DNA of 64,000 nucleotides from Rana temporaria (taxonomy: Eukaryota; Chordata; Amphibia; Anura; Ranidae), in the NCBI RefSeq assembly GCF_905171775.1, contig NC_053490.1:464078004-464142003 (forward strand), given 5' to 3'. The number at the start of each line of letters is the position of its first letter. The stretch's first letter is position 1. The translations under genes and the position numbers were made by a program. This document shows positions 1 through 11,069 of this stretch, piece by piece. The notes beneath the pieces are model-generated. The model had not been told where the DNA came from. It made no database searches and saw only the letters and a program-made list of their open reading frames with translations.

Positions 1-110
1 TTGTAGCCAGAATAAGACACTCCATGCATTAAAAAATAGCCGGCATCATAAAAACAGAAAGCAACACATGTAAAAATTGTACGCACGTGCCAAGTCAAGT
101 ATCGCCATTC

Positions 111-347
111 GCCGGGCAGACTATGCCTCCTCCCGTGACGCTGCTTGTTGTGACTCACCGAGTCACCGTCCGACCAGCTGACGAGGCCGCGTTGAGATGT
201 CGCTCTGTACACTTCCAGCCACCCGATACTGTATCGGGTGGCTGGGAGTGTACGGAGTGACGTTTCGATGCGGCCGCGTCAGGTGGTCGGACGGTGAGTC
301 ACTCACAACAGCGTCATGGGAGGAGGCAGAGTCTGCTCGGACTGCCC
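111..347. repeat. Long imperfect palindrome (foldback/MITE-like)
   Basis: The sequence reads almost as its own reverse complement around a centre near 230, where cccgata and tatcggg face each other. Outer arms share cctcctccc/gggaggagg and gcagact/agtctgc. This is the form of a short non-autonomous DNA transposon that has become nearly all inverted repeat. I could not define a target duplication, so the superfamily is unknown. Confidence 0.75.
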
Positions 348-367
348 CCCCCCCCCGCACGCTCTAA

Positions 368-510
368 GTAATTTCGGTAACGCCGCCCAGTAATGGGAAC
401 GGCGTTGCCGAGAGGGCAAAAGTAATCTGATAGATTACTCGTTACCCTCAGGAGGCCCATTGTTACCTAACAGCGTTTATTTAAACACCGTTAGTTACAA
501 CACTGATAAC
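368..510. repeat. Short hairpin-rich repeat, possibly hAT-derived
   Basis: This stretch holds a clean hairpin at 379-406 (AACGCCG facing CGGCGTT, with an inner CCCA/TGGG stem) and several GTAAT/ATTAC words. Such wording is common in short hAT-type non-autonomous elements. The assignment is from memory of the style only. Confidence 0.3.
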
Positions 511-1139
511 GACATAAAGAAAACATAACTATCAAACTGTGAACTAATTGTTAAAGTGGAACTTAACTGTATCTGAGCACCACAAACCAAAAACACGATT
601 TAATAATTTTTTAATATTCAAATCAAGCTCACCCATCCATAGCTCCATGTTTTATATTGAGAAAACACCCCTACCTAGTATTTCTAGCCGAGACCATCTT
701 GAATAATGGCAGATTATTCATGTAGCATTTGTTTCCTGGAATCTATCAGCCCTTACTTTGATGATGTCCTAGAAAATGTTTGGCATGCACAGTACAATAT
801 GCAGAGGGAGCTGATAAATTTTTGCAAGGTCAGGTTAGCAGGCAGGAGGGTGTGCTTAGCTAAGAATGCATGCACGCCACCGCCGGCCTGCTTTCGCTGT
901 GATTACATCGGAAGCCAATCGGCGGGTGCCATGTACTCGCTGTCTGCCGATTGTCAGGCAAAGAGACAGAACTGAGATGAGATCTGCCTATGTAAACAAG
1001 GCAAATCTAATTTCTGACAGAGAGGAAGGGATGGCGTTTGTGTCCCTGCAGAGAATAAATTCCATCTCTTCCCCTAGTAAAAGCACCTCACACAGTAAAA
1101 CACTGGATAGGCACACCGTTAACCTTTTGATTGCCCTTG
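511..1139. other. No recognisable gene or repeat
   Basis: Open frames here are short and overlapping. Nothing resembles a known protein family, and no terminal inverted repeats were found. It reads as ordinary intergenic or intronic DNA. Confidence 0.5.
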
Positions 1140-2393
1140 ATGTTAACCCCTTCCCATGAGTACAGTGACAGTGCATATTTTTAGCACTGATCACTGTATT
1201 AGTGTTACTGGTCCCCAAAATGTGTCAAAAGTGTCAGTTAGTGTCAGAATGTTTGCCGCAATATCGCAGTCCCGCTATAAGTTGCTGATCGCCACCATTT
1301 TTAATAAAAAATAAAAATAAAATAGAAATATCCCATGGTTTGTAGACACTATGGCCCGGATTCACAAAGCACTTACGCCGACGTATCTCAAGATACGCCA
1401 CGTAAGTGCAAATGTGTGCCGTCGTATCTGTGCGCCAGACCCACAAACTAAGATACACCTAAAAATAGGCTTCATCCCGTCGACGTAACTTGCTGGCGTA
1501 GCGTGGGCGCATATTTAGGCTGGACGCATGTGGCGCTCCCATTGATTTTCTATGCAAATGAGAAAAATACAGAGATTCACGAACGTACGTGTGCCCGGCG
1601 CAGGCTACGCGATGTGCGCGTAAGTTGTACGTCCGGCGTAAAGTTAAGCCCCATAAAGGAGGTGTAACTCGGCAGTAGACATGCAAAGGTGTGCACCAGG
1701 GAATACAAGCCGGCGTATTTTACGGAGTTTACATTGGACGTGTGTGTGGCTGGACGTAGGTTACGTTCACACCATAGGCATTGATCCGGCGTAGTTTAGG
1801 CAGTTGTTTCGACGTGGTTGTGAGCATGCGCAGAGGGATGTGTCCACGTCCCTGCGCATGCGCAGTTCATGATACGTATCTGTCTGGTGCTCGGACCATC
1901 ATTTGCATGGGGTCATGCCTCATTTGCATGGCTCACACCCACTTTCACCTACGCCGACTTACGCCTTCGAAACCCAGCGCAGTTTTGAGAGCACTGGCTT
2001 TGTAAATTGCATGCTTGCCTCTCTGCGCTGCATCGGCGTGAAACTGGGCCTATAACTTTTGCCTAAACCAATCAATATGTGCTTATTGGGATTTTATTTA
2101 CCAAAAATATGTAGCAGAATGCCTAAATTTATGATAAAAAAAATTTGATTTAATTATTTTATTGGATTGGTTTTATAGCAGAAAGTAAATAATATTGTTT
2201 TTTTTTTTTTCAAGATTGTCGGTCTTTTTTTGTTTTTAGCTAAAAAAAAAAAAAAAAAAGACAGTGGTCTTCAAATACCATCAAAAGAAAGCTCTATTTG
2301 TGGGGAAAAAGGGCATACGTTTTGTTTGGGTGCAGCGTTGCATGACCGCGTCATGAAGGGGGGTAAATCTTCCGGAGGTCAAGTGGTTAAAAT
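1140..2393 (+). repeat. Interspersed repeat family R1, copy 1 (interrupted)
   Basis: The text on both sides of the transposon at 1353-2050 is one repeat. Shared landmarks are 'gtcgcagtc', 'tttgtagac.ctat|ataacttttg', 'accaaaaatatgtag', a 'tagcaaaa/agtaaa' AT-rich stretch, 'gtttgggtgcagcgttgc' and a final 'aagtggtta'. The same order is found at 46030-47612 and 61676-62643, so three copies lie in this window. No coding capacity was seen. Confidence 0.8.
1353..2050. mobile_element. Non-autonomous DNA transposon, PIF/Harbinger-like, nested in R1
   Basis: The element begins GGCCCGGATTCACAAAG and ends with AACTGGGCC. It is flanked by TAT at 1350-1352 and 2051-2053. Removing it and one TAT rebuilds 'gtagacactataactttt', the uninterrupted R1 sequence also seen near 62250, which proves insertion. 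The body is rich in short tacg/cgta words. The 3-bp duplication and G/C-rich ends fit PIF/Harbinger derivatives; no transposase is present. Confidence 0.75.
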
Positions 2394-3020
2394 TAGTAAT
2401 GATTGACAGAGTAAAGTTCTGTTGATTGAAAAATGAAAATGACGCATACGATTGTGCCATAATTTTTTTATATTTCTAAAAAAGAATCCATCATGTTGGA
2501 TCAGGCACTTTTGATTGCGGCACAAAAATTGCAACTGGCAGACCAATGATACGAAAACTGAACGACCTGCTGATCAACAAGAATTTTTTTTCGATTTTCC
2601 ACTTGTCTATGACCTGCTTTAATTTATTTTCAATTAGTGCATCAAAGCACTGAGCTGGGAGGAACTGGGATGGAAGACTTTTTAATATTCTGTGAAGTAC
2701 TGGATACTGGCGTAAACAATAGAAGACAACTTACCTTGGAGGATATTTAAAGCCACATCCCCTTCTTTCCTTTAGGATTTTTTCCACTTTCTACCGCCAC
2801 TCATTTTTCTTTTTTCCCAAAACCTCACCCTCCCTCTATTTTTTTATCCACTTTCATTTCTGTTCACTTATATGTTATGCTCTTCCAACAGTAATTACCA
2901 TATTACAAATCTGAGTTCCCCCACCCTTATCCTTGAACACGTTAAGCAGGCAGGGATACTGAAATTGCAAGTAGCTCCATAATGTGCTAAAAAAAAGTTT
3001 CAAATTAACCACCGATATAC
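2394..3020. other. Unassigned AT-rich stretch
   Basis: No protein similarity, no terminal repeats and no tandem array were seen. It contains only short homopolymer runs. Confidence 0.5.
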
Positions 3021-3024
3021 TTCG

Positions 3025-4110
3025 GCACTTTGAAGAGGGATATTGTTATGGCAGCAGCTAGCTACCATAACCCCGGTATCCCCTTCTTCATTGAGCGGTC
3101 CGGTTCCAGAGAAAAGCGCAATCACTTTTATCGGCGGCAGGAGAGGGCCCCGCCGCTCTACGGTGCCCTCCACCGCTTACCGGAGCCGCCGGCAGCGGCG
3201 GAGGCGATCAGATCCTTCTCCCTGTTGGGTATGGAGATGAGTGAGGGGAAGATGGCCCCCACCCGTCTCCATACCATTTCAGGGCGGAAGCAATGTCAAA
3301 ACATCACTTCCACCCATAGCTCTTAAAGGGACTTTCTTCTTTTTTTTTTTTTTAAACAACATTTTTTTATTTATTTTTTATTGCATTTTAGTGTAAATAT
3401 GAAATTTTAGGTCTTTTTGACCCCAGATCTCATATTTAAGAGGTCCTGTCATGCTTTTTTTTCTATTAAAAGGGATGTTTACATTCCTTGTAATAGGAAT
3501 AAAAGTGACACATTTTTTTTAAGAAGAGCAGTATAAAAAGAAATAAGAAAAATAAATTAACACGCCCCATCCTGCCGAGCTCGCTTGCAGAAGCGAACGC
3601 ATACCTGAGCAGCGCCCGCATATGAAAACAGTGTTCAAATCACACATGTGAGGTATCGCCGCAATCGTTAGAGTGAGAGCAATAATTCTAGCCCTAGACT
3701 TCCTCTATAACTCAAAACATGCAACCTGTAGATTTTTTTAAACGTCGCTTATGGAGATTTTTACAGGCAAAAGTCTGTCATCATTCCACGAGCGGGCGCA
3801 ATTTTTAAGCGTGACATGTTGGGTATCAATTTACTCGGCGTAACATTATCATTTACAATCTAAAAAAAAAATTGGGCTAACCTTACTGTTTTATTTTTTA
3901 AATGCAAAAAAATGTGCACTTGTAAGACCGCTGCGCAAATTCGGTGTGACAAAGTATTGCAACGACCGCCATTTTATTCTCTAGATTATTCGAAATAAAA
4001 AGATATAATGTTGGCGGGTTCTAAGTAATTTTCTAGCAAAAAAAAATATTTTAACTTGTAGACAACAAATCTCAGAAAGAGGCTCGACCCTTAAGTGGAT
4101 AAAAAGCTTC
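3025..4110. repeat. Interspersed repeat family R3, copy 1
   Basis: A GC-rich head (about 3025-3330) is followed by an AT-rich body. The body shares ordered landmarks with 34376-35278: 'agatctcatattt/aaatctctccat', 'gtcctgtcatgc' versus 'acctgtcgtgct', 'gagcgagagcaat'-type words, 'agcaaaaaaa' after 'taactttctag', and a final 'taaagtg/aagtgg'. It is non-coding. The 98- and 65-codon open frames in the head overlap each other and look like chance products of GC richness. Confidence 0.6.
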
Positions 4111-4452
4111 TATTCAGTCAGTCATGCATGTCGAATTTCTCTTGTTTAGTCTGCGTGCTAAATGAGAAAAATTCAACAGATTCCTCCATCCATGCTCTTA
4201 AGAAGAATGGAGGACTCACCTTTGTTGGCTATTATATTTAGGTAGCTATAGCACCCACAGTTGCCTTGAATCACAAAACAGCAATTGCATCTGTTAGGAT
4301 GCAAGAAGATGAGAGTCACACTCTGTGATCCGCTCATCTTGTTACTTTATTCCGATTGCAGTAAAGTGGTTGCATGCATGGAACACGTTCTGTACTGCAA
4401 ATCTGCAAAATGAAAAAAGCACTAAAACTGCATAGGTGTGAATCAAGCTTTA

Positions 4453-4793
4453 TGCCCTGTACACATGATCGGAATTTCCGATGGCCTAAAATCCGATGGA
4501 ATTTTTCATCAGAATTCCGTTCAAGCTGTCTTGCATACACACTGTCAGACCAAATTCCGACCGTCCAAAATGCGGTGACGTAAAACACTACGACGAGCCG
4601 AGAAAAAATAAAGTTCAATGCTTCCGAGCATGCGTCGACTTGATTCTGAGCATGCGTAGGTTTTTTCTCCGGAGTTTCACACAGACGATAGGAATTTCCG
4701 ATCAGTTTTTTTCCATCGGAAAATATAAAACATGTTCTATTTCTAAAAAAAGTCTGATGGGTCCCAGAAAATTTTGATCGTGTGTACGCGGCA
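4453..4793. mobile_element. MITE family M, copy 1
   Basis: Ends TGCCCTGTACACATGATCGG and CGTGTGTACGCGGCA are inverted, with TTA at 4450-4452 and 4794-4796. Inside are the family words 'gcatgcgtcgacttgattc' and 'gacgtaaaacac'. It is one of nine copies listed here; the 3-bp TTA duplication points to a PIF/Harbinger-type transposase acting in trans. Confidence 0.85.
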
Positions 4794-4796
4794 TTA

Positions 4797-5905
4797 GAAA
4801 CCACACTCTGCAAAAGAATTTCACCCCTGATGGGTTTGTTATCAAAGATTGAGTAGGACTTGATTGGATGCAGTCACAGTTTGGCCAATCATTTTCCACG
4901 TGGCTCAATTGATTTTTAAATCTATGTTGTCAAGCCAGATGGTGCTGTCAGGTCCACCCACAGCTTGATTCAGCAGGGAACATCTGAAATGTGAACCATT
5001 CATAGTCATCTTTACTCCATCAAAGATCTGGGAATTTGGATAATTCCTAATTCATAACATGACATTTTTTATTAATTTTGTATACTTTGATTGGAAAGCA
5101 TGATGTGAAGTTTTATTTTGACATCCGCTTTATACTTTTCTTGATAGCTAGTGCAATAGTTAGCCTGGATCCCAACTGAGAGCTATCCCTGTAAGCTATC
5201 GCCCAACCTCTCCAGCCTTCCTTTTTCCTGGCGTTTCTCAGAGCAGGGGGTCTGACATTAGGTCTTTTTTTATTTGGGTTCAAAGCGATTGATTTTTTCT
5301 GAGCCAAACTGTAGTCAAAAGTAAAGTTTGGAGATTTTGTCACCACAGGTATAGAGATATCAGCAACCCTACTATTCTACCCTTCTAACTTGTCTCTGTT
5401 GGGCTTTAATTATTCAATGTTCAACTCCCAGTCTACAAGCAGTAGTAGAAGATAAAAAGGCCAAATATCTGTTAGAAACATAATATAACATCGGAATGTC
5501 CATGTTACGTGTAGAAAAAGCTGATTAATTAGGCATAAATGTGACGTTAAGATGAATACATGTTCTAACCAATTGATTTTCTTTTTTCAATAAGAAAGTT
5601 GTTGAACTGATGACTGCTAAAAAAAAAAAATCTTTCTGGGGCTGTGAATAAAATCTGCTTAGTCAAAGCCCTTTATTCCACTGTGCTAATACATTCCCAG
5701 ATGTCTTTAACATCTTTGAACAGACTACAGATTGTTAAGAAAAATTACAAAATATATATATTCTTCTGTGCCGATGTTGAGCTCTCTGGAGTCACGTTCT
5801 ACTCTGTGCAGATAGTATTTATATTCTTCATTACCTACAGTAGTATGATTAAAAGGAAACTTTTCTTCTTTTTTTTTTACTATTTGCTGTATATAAAATC
5901 TTTTA
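4797..5905. other. No gene recognised
   Basis: About 1.1 kb with only short, low-complexity open frames. The 100-codon frame starting at 5644 is rich in F, I and K from AT-rich DNA and resembles no family I know. Confidence 0.5.
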
Positions 5906-6635
5906 GCTGGATTCAGGTAGCCGTGCCTAACGTTAGGCAGGCGTAGCGTATCTCATATACGCTACGCCGCCGTGAGAGGCAAGTGCTGTATTCACAAAGC
6001 ACTTGCATCCTAAGTTACGGCGGCGTATCGTAAATGTGCCGGCGTAAGCGTGTCTAATTCAAATTGTGAAGAGGTGGGCGTGTTTTATGAAAATAAAGCA
6101 TGACCCCACGTAAATGACGTTTTGAACTAACGGCGCATGCGCCGTGCGTGGACGTATCCCAGTGCGCATGCTCCAAATTATGCCGCAAAGACTCATTGGT
6201 TTCGACGTGAACGTAAATTAGGCCCAGCCCCATTCACGGACGACTTACGCAAACGATGTAAAAATTAAAAAATTCTACGCGGGTCCGACGTCCATACTTA
6301 ACATTGGCTGCGCCATCTTTTTGGTGGAATATCTTTACGCCTGAAAACGCCTTACGTAAACGGCGTATCTTTACTGCAATGGCCGGGCGTACGTTTGTGA
6401 ATAGGCGTATCTCGCTGATTTACATATTCTAGGCATAAATCAGCGTACACGCCCCTAGCGGCCAGCGTAAATATGCAGTTAAGATACAACGGCGTAGGAG
6501 ACCTACGCCGGTCGTATCTTAGCAACATTTAAGCGTATCTCAGTTTGAGAATACGCTTAAATGTAGGACGGCACATATTCGGAGTTACGACGGCGTATCT
6601 ACTGATACGCCGGCGTAACTATACCTGAATCTGCC
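5906..6635. mobile_element. Non-autonomous DNA transposon (GATTCAGGTA ends)
   Basis: Inverted ends GGATTCAGGTAG and CTATACCTGAATC enclose 730 bp dense in tacg/cgta and cggcg words. The style matches the element at 1353-2050, including 'ttcacaaagcacttgc'. Internal self-complementary segments occur near 5940-5970 and 6575-6620. No transposase is encoded. The target duplication is not clear. Confidence 0.7.
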
Positions 6636-7250
6636 TATTTGTTTTTTACGAATACACATTTAATACATGGTGCACTCCCGGCCAAGACCCAAGATTCACA
6701 GAACACTGTTTTTTTTTCTCTCGAAAAAGGACGAGCACAACAAAGGCCTTTTAGCTTTCTGTCTGAGCCCTGGTTCACACTGGGCTGCGGGAGTAAAACC
6801 GTGCGAGTTCAGCTGAACTCGCACGATTTCACTCCCGCTGGCAGTCCCGATTTCGGCCGCGATTTAAGAGACATCTGTGCAGGTTTCTGCACAGATGTCA
6901 ACGTAAATTGCGGTCAGAAATAGCAAAAAGTAGTACAGGAACTACTTTTTGAAATCAGTGCAGCGCCGCAGATGCGGCGTTGCACCGATTAGGACGGTGT
7001 CATTGCTGACAATTGCCGCCGATTTGAGATGTGGGGCCAAATTCTCAAAAGAGATACGCAGGCGGAACTGCTGTTCAGCCTGCTTATCTCTGTGCCTAAC
7101 TTTGGAAACGATCCTCAAAAGGCTTTTTCCAAAGTTAGGCAGAAGATCTGACATGTGTAAGACACTTACACGGTCAGATCTTAGGATGCAGTACCGCATC
7201 CGCCGCTGGGGGCATTTCTCATTGAAATGCCGCTTTGAGTATGCAAATGA

Positions 7251-7368
7251 GGACTTAAGCAGATCCACAAAACATTTCAGCATTGTGATTTCTGCGTAAG
7301 TTCCTAGCAGGACTTAAGCAGATCCACAAAACATTTCAGCATTGTGATTTCTGCGTAAGTTCCTAGCA
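7251..7368. repeat. Perfect 59-bp tandem duplication
   Basis: 7251-7309 and 7310-7368 are identical, from ggacttaagcag to gttcctagca. The absence of any difference implies a recent local duplication. Confidence 0.9.
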
Positions 7369-8059
7369 AAACTAGGGCTGGTTTTACAATGTGGAAAGTT
7401 AGTCACACCATGTAAAAGCCCATTCAAGCGACGGCATTTGGTATGCATTCCCGAGGGAGAACTCCACGGCAATTTGTAAAATCAAAACCGGCATGGGTTC
7501 CCCCCCCCAGGAGCATACCAGGCCCTTAGGTCTGGTATGGGTTGTAAGGAGACCCCCCCCTACGCCGAAAAATCGACGTAGGGGGTCCCCCTACAATCCA
7601 TACCAGACCCGTATCCAAAGCACGCTACCCGGCCGGTCAGGAAAGGAGTGGGGACGAGCGAGCGCCCCCCCCCCTCCTGAGCCGTACTAGGCCGCATGCC
7701 CTCAACATGGGGGGGTTGGGTGCTCTGGGGCAGGGGGGCGCACTGCGGGCCCCCCCACCCCAGAGCACCCTGTCCCCATGTTGATGAGGACAGGACCTCT
7801 TCCCGACAACCCTTGCCGTTGGTTGTCGGGGTCTGCAGGCGGGGGCTTATCGGAATCTGGGAGTCCCCTCAAATAAGGGGGCCCCCAGATACCGGCCCCC
7901 CACCCTAAGTGAATGGATATGGGGTACATCGTACCCCTACCCATTCACCTGGAGGCAAAGTGATAGTTATTAAACACACAACACAAGGGTTTTTAAAATC
8001 ATTTATTAGTCTGCTCCGGAGGCCCCCCTGTCTTCTTTAGCTCTAATACCAAGGGGGGC

Positions 8060-8180
8060 TTCTTCTTCCGCTCTCCGGGGGTCTTCTCCACTCTCCGGGG
8101 GGGGGTTTCTTCTTCCGCTCTCCGGGGGGGGTCTTCTCCGCTCTCCGGGGGGGTCTTCTTCGCTCTCCGGGGGTCTTCTT
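8060..8180. repeat. Short tandem array ctctccgggggtcttctt
   Basis: Irregular copies of an 18-25-bp unit containing 'cgctctccggggg' and 'gtcttct' follow one another. Unit length varies with the length of the G run. Confidence 0.75.
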
Positions 8181-8433
8181 CTATCTTCGCCGCTCTCCGC
8201 TGTTGACTCGGCGCACCCCGGTTCTTCTGCAGCTGTCCGGTGCCTTCTTCTTCAGCGCTGGCTGCCTGCTATCTTCGTGTGTTAGCTCAATTACTAGCAG
8301 GCAGCCATCGCGGTCTTCTGTGACGTCATGTTCTTCTTCTCCCTTCTTCCGATGTTGACACGTCGCCTCTTCTCACTGCAATGATGGAAGCGCGCCTTGC
8401 ATCCCATTTATATAGGCATCACCGTCCCATCAT

Positions 8434-8501
8434 GCTCCGGTAGGTACCCACGTGGTGGGTGCACGTGGGTAGGCACCCACCACGTGGGTACCTACCGGAG
8501 C
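8434..8501. repeat. Perfect 29-bp-stem hairpin
   Basis: 8434-8462 is the exact inverse of 8473-8501 with a 10-base loop. The stem contains ggtaccc, cacgtg and gtgggtgc. It sits at the inner edge of the right foldback arm. Confidence 0.9.
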
Positions 8502-9466
8502 CCCCGCCCGCAGACCCCGACAACCAACGGCAAGGGTTGTCAGGAAGAGGTCCTGTCCTCATCAACATGGGGATAGGGTGCTCTGGGGTGGGGGGGCCCG
8601 CAGTGCGCCCCCCTGCCCCAGAGCACCCAACCCCCCCATGTTGAGGGCATGCGGCCTGGCACGGCTCAGGAGGGGGGGCGCTCGCTCATCCCCACTCCCT
8701 TTCCTGACCGGCCGGGTAGCGTGCTTTGGATACGGGTCTGGTATGGATTGTAGGGGGACCCCCTACGTCGAATTTTCGGCGTAGGGGGGGTCTCCTTACA
8801 ACCCATACCAGACCTAAGGGCCTGGTATGCTCCTGGGGGGGGGAACCCATGCCGGTTTTTTCTTTGAAAATTGGCATGGAGTTCTCCCTCTCAGGAATGC
8901 ATGCTGAGCGACGCTGTCAATTTTTCTTTTTTCTTTTTTTGTTTTCCCGGCGCGAATTTTTTATTTCACCCGTCGCAACTTTATTGTTCCGTCGCAATCC
9001 ACAAAGCCCGGCGTAAATTACGTTCGCGCGCTGCACGTCGGGAAAATTACGTCACACGCATGCGCAGTACGGCCGGCGCGGGAGCGCGCCTCATTTAAAT
9101 AGTAATCGCCCCCCGGAGAGGAGGACCGCCTTGTGACGGAGGCACTTAAGTTACACGGCGTGTAATTTCTAGGTAAGTGCTTTGTGGATCGGGCACTTAG
9201 GTAAAAATTTTAAGTCAGTGTAACTTAACTGCTGAAATTTAAGTTAGGCTACGTTTTTGGGAATTTGGCCCGTGATTTCACATGTGAAATCGCATCTCAA
9301 ATCGAAGCAAATCGTACCCAGTGTGAACCTGGGCTGAAGGAAATTTGATACTTCTGAATGGAGGGGAAATTTAGAACATCTCAGCGCTTGCCCCAATTTT
9401 ACATGAATTTGTCTGTGTCAGCACTGAGGAAGAAGTGTCCACGCTGAACATTCTCTTTAATCACTT

Positions 9467-9917
9467 CAAATACCGGGCACTTTCACCACCTTTATGCCCG
9501 GGTCAATTTTCAACTTTCAGCTGTCGCACTTTCAATGACAGTGGTCATGGTCAAGCAACACTGTACCCATATGACATTTTTATCATTTTATTTCACACAA
9601 ATAGAACTTTGTTTTTGGTGATATTTAATCGCCACTGGGTTTTTTTTTTTTTTTGCAAAATAAATGAAAAAAAATACCAAAAAGTTTGAAAATAACGTTT
9701 TTTTTTCATAATTTCTGTTATAACATTTTTCAAATAAATAATCTTTCTTCAGAAATTTAGGCCAAACTGTATTCTGCTACATTTCTTTGGTGGAAATAAC
9801 CCAAATGAGTGTTTATTATTTAGTCTGTAGGAAAGCTATACAGACGACAAGTTTGGTATATACTGTGTATATCTGAAAATTGATCCTGATGTACTAACAG
9901 CCTCTCATTTCTTGAGG
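9467..9917 (+). repeat. Repeat family R2, left part (interrupted by the PLE)
   Basis: This part begins near 'accgggcactttcacc', runs through 'ctttcagctgtcgcactttcaatgacag', and continues after the PLE at 16433. The same landmarks (cagctttcagcgctgtcgc, tttggtg.tatttaatc) start the copy at 37960. It is the target of the PLE insertion. Confidence 0.75.
9902..9917. repeat. PLE target-site duplication, left
   Basis: CTCTCATTTCTTGAGG is repeated exactly at 16417-16432. Joining the flanks through one copy restores a continuous R2 repeat. Confidence 0.9.
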
Positions 9918-11069
9918 TAAAAGAGATGTGGGGGTGGTGGCGCTGTCTCTACTAGAGGCTGTAAGTACCGGGAAAATTAGTACATAGGTGACTTTTATCT
10001 GACCCAATAAAAGCTGGTAGCTGATGGGTCTAAGTAGGTTAAATGAAATAAATAAAAGTGCCTTAATAAGGTGCTCAAAAGAGGACTAAAAAACAATAGT
10101 GTGTACCAAAAATGGTATAAAGTAAGTGTGACTAACAGTCACAAGTGATACAATATAATTGTGAATACATTAAGTAGATATTAATTCAATAAGTGGTGTA
10201 AAAAACACAATCATGAAAGGAGTATAGCAATAATGTGCAATAAACAACGGCCTCACCGCTGACGGTCAGAGCCGATGGTGCAACAATAAAATGAGACAGG
10301 ATAAAAATAAAAATAAAGAAATTCCAAATAAACAGTCCAGTGTGAAGGAATATATATAAAAAAAAATATATAAAAAATTAATAGTCCATGTGTATTAAAT
10401 AAAAAAATATATATAAAAAATATATACATAGAAATATATATAAAAAATAGTTTGTGACCAAGTGCATCCAATCAAAGTGAATATTCACAGTCTGCAATTA
10501 TGTGACTTCTCGCAGTGGCTCCGGTGCTCCCCCTCCTGGGTCCCCACTCACCAGAGGCACTCACCCCTGCAGGGGTAAAGTGCATAAATAATGGTATCCT
10601 AACGGCTCGATCCCTCGCCTTTCCGGATTTTCCAGGTGTGTTCTCTGGTCCAGGTGATACCGGGCCTCTTGGATGTCCGGGTTCCTCCAGGGGAAAAAAT
10701 ACTTCTCATAGGGTAGTATGTTCAAAACAGGGGTTGGTTTTATTAATAGTACCGCCGCAATTGCTGGCATGTACACAAAGCAAAAGTTACAAAAATTATA
10801 AAAAGTTAAATAAAACTAGGGATAAATTCCAATAAAATGTTTAAAACCAAAGTAGAAGCAGATGGGCAGCTATCAAGGTAGCAAGCCTCCCAGCACAACA
10901 CTCGTGACCGGTAGAAGGAGTCAGCGCCAGCCTGGGAACGGCGTGCGTTCCACCGTATGATCCGCTGGTTGACCCGGAAGTGCGTGCCGGCGTGCGTGTG
11001 TCCGCTCTACGTACGTTTCGTTTCAATTACGTCTTCAGAAGCGGGTACACGCATGCCGCTGCCAGTGAT
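9918..11069 (-). repeat. PLE terminal arm (pseudo-LTR), left, same sense as the gene
   Basis: This arm is the reverse complement of 15084-16243 with few differences. The hammerhead-like motif in it reads on the minus strand, the same strand as the coding region, so this is the 3' arm in gene orientation. The 106-codon frame at 10515-10835 recurs identically in the other arm and is not evidence of a gene, because the DNA itself is duplicated. Confidence 0.9.
10994..11052 (-). ncRNA. Hammerhead-like ribozyme motif, left arm copy
   Basis: Read on the minus strand, this 59-base segment is the same as the motif at 15101-15159: a two-part outer stem, CTGAAGA, a weak second stem, GAAA, and a short loop ending GTA. 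It shares the strand of the PLE gene, as expected if it processes the element's own transcript. See the right-arm entry for the base-by-base layout. Confidence 0.5.

Larger units (their letters stand above)
7442..8903. mobile_element. Large foldback with ~405-bp inverted arms
   Basis: The arm 7442-7848 is the near-exact inverse of 8499-8903, from 'tatgcattcc' at the outer end to 'gcgggggct' at the inner end. The spacer 7849-8498 holds G/C-rich tandem units and a perfect hairpin. The 80-codon frame at 7702-7944 (-) and the 61-codon frame at 8459-8644 (+) encode the same residues only because they lie in the two arms; I do not regard them as genes. Confidence 0.85.
7034..9271. mobile_element. 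Inner DNA transposon (GGGCCAAATTC ends) nested in the outer one
   Basis: It starts GGGCCAAATTCTCAAAAG and ends TTTTTGGGAATTTGGCCC, flanked by GTG at 7031-7033 and 9272-9274. Removal restores 'gagatgtgatttcacatg' of the outer element. It carries a 59-bp direct duplication and a large foldback, each listed separately. No transposase gene was found in its 2.2 kb. Confidence 0.75.
6767..9334. mobile_element. Outer DNA transposon (GCCCTGGTTCACACTGGG ends), interrupted
   Basis: Ends GCCCTGGTTCACACTGGG and CCCAGTGTGAACCTGGGC are inverted, with TGA at 6764-6766 and 9335-9337. The real body is 6767-7033 plus 9275-9334; everything between is a later insertion. A related copy with the same TGA duplication lies at 31851-32209. 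The 3-bp duplication suggests a Harbinger-like origin. Confidence 0.7.

Noticed and set aside
7702..8644. Matching 80- and 61-codon frames
   Set aside because: They are the two inverted arms of one foldback in GC-rich DNA; no protein family is recognised.
10515..10835. 106-codon frame, identical to one at 15328-15648 on the other strand
   Set aside because: The identity follows from the duplicated PLE arms. There is no domain, and the antisense frames are equally open.
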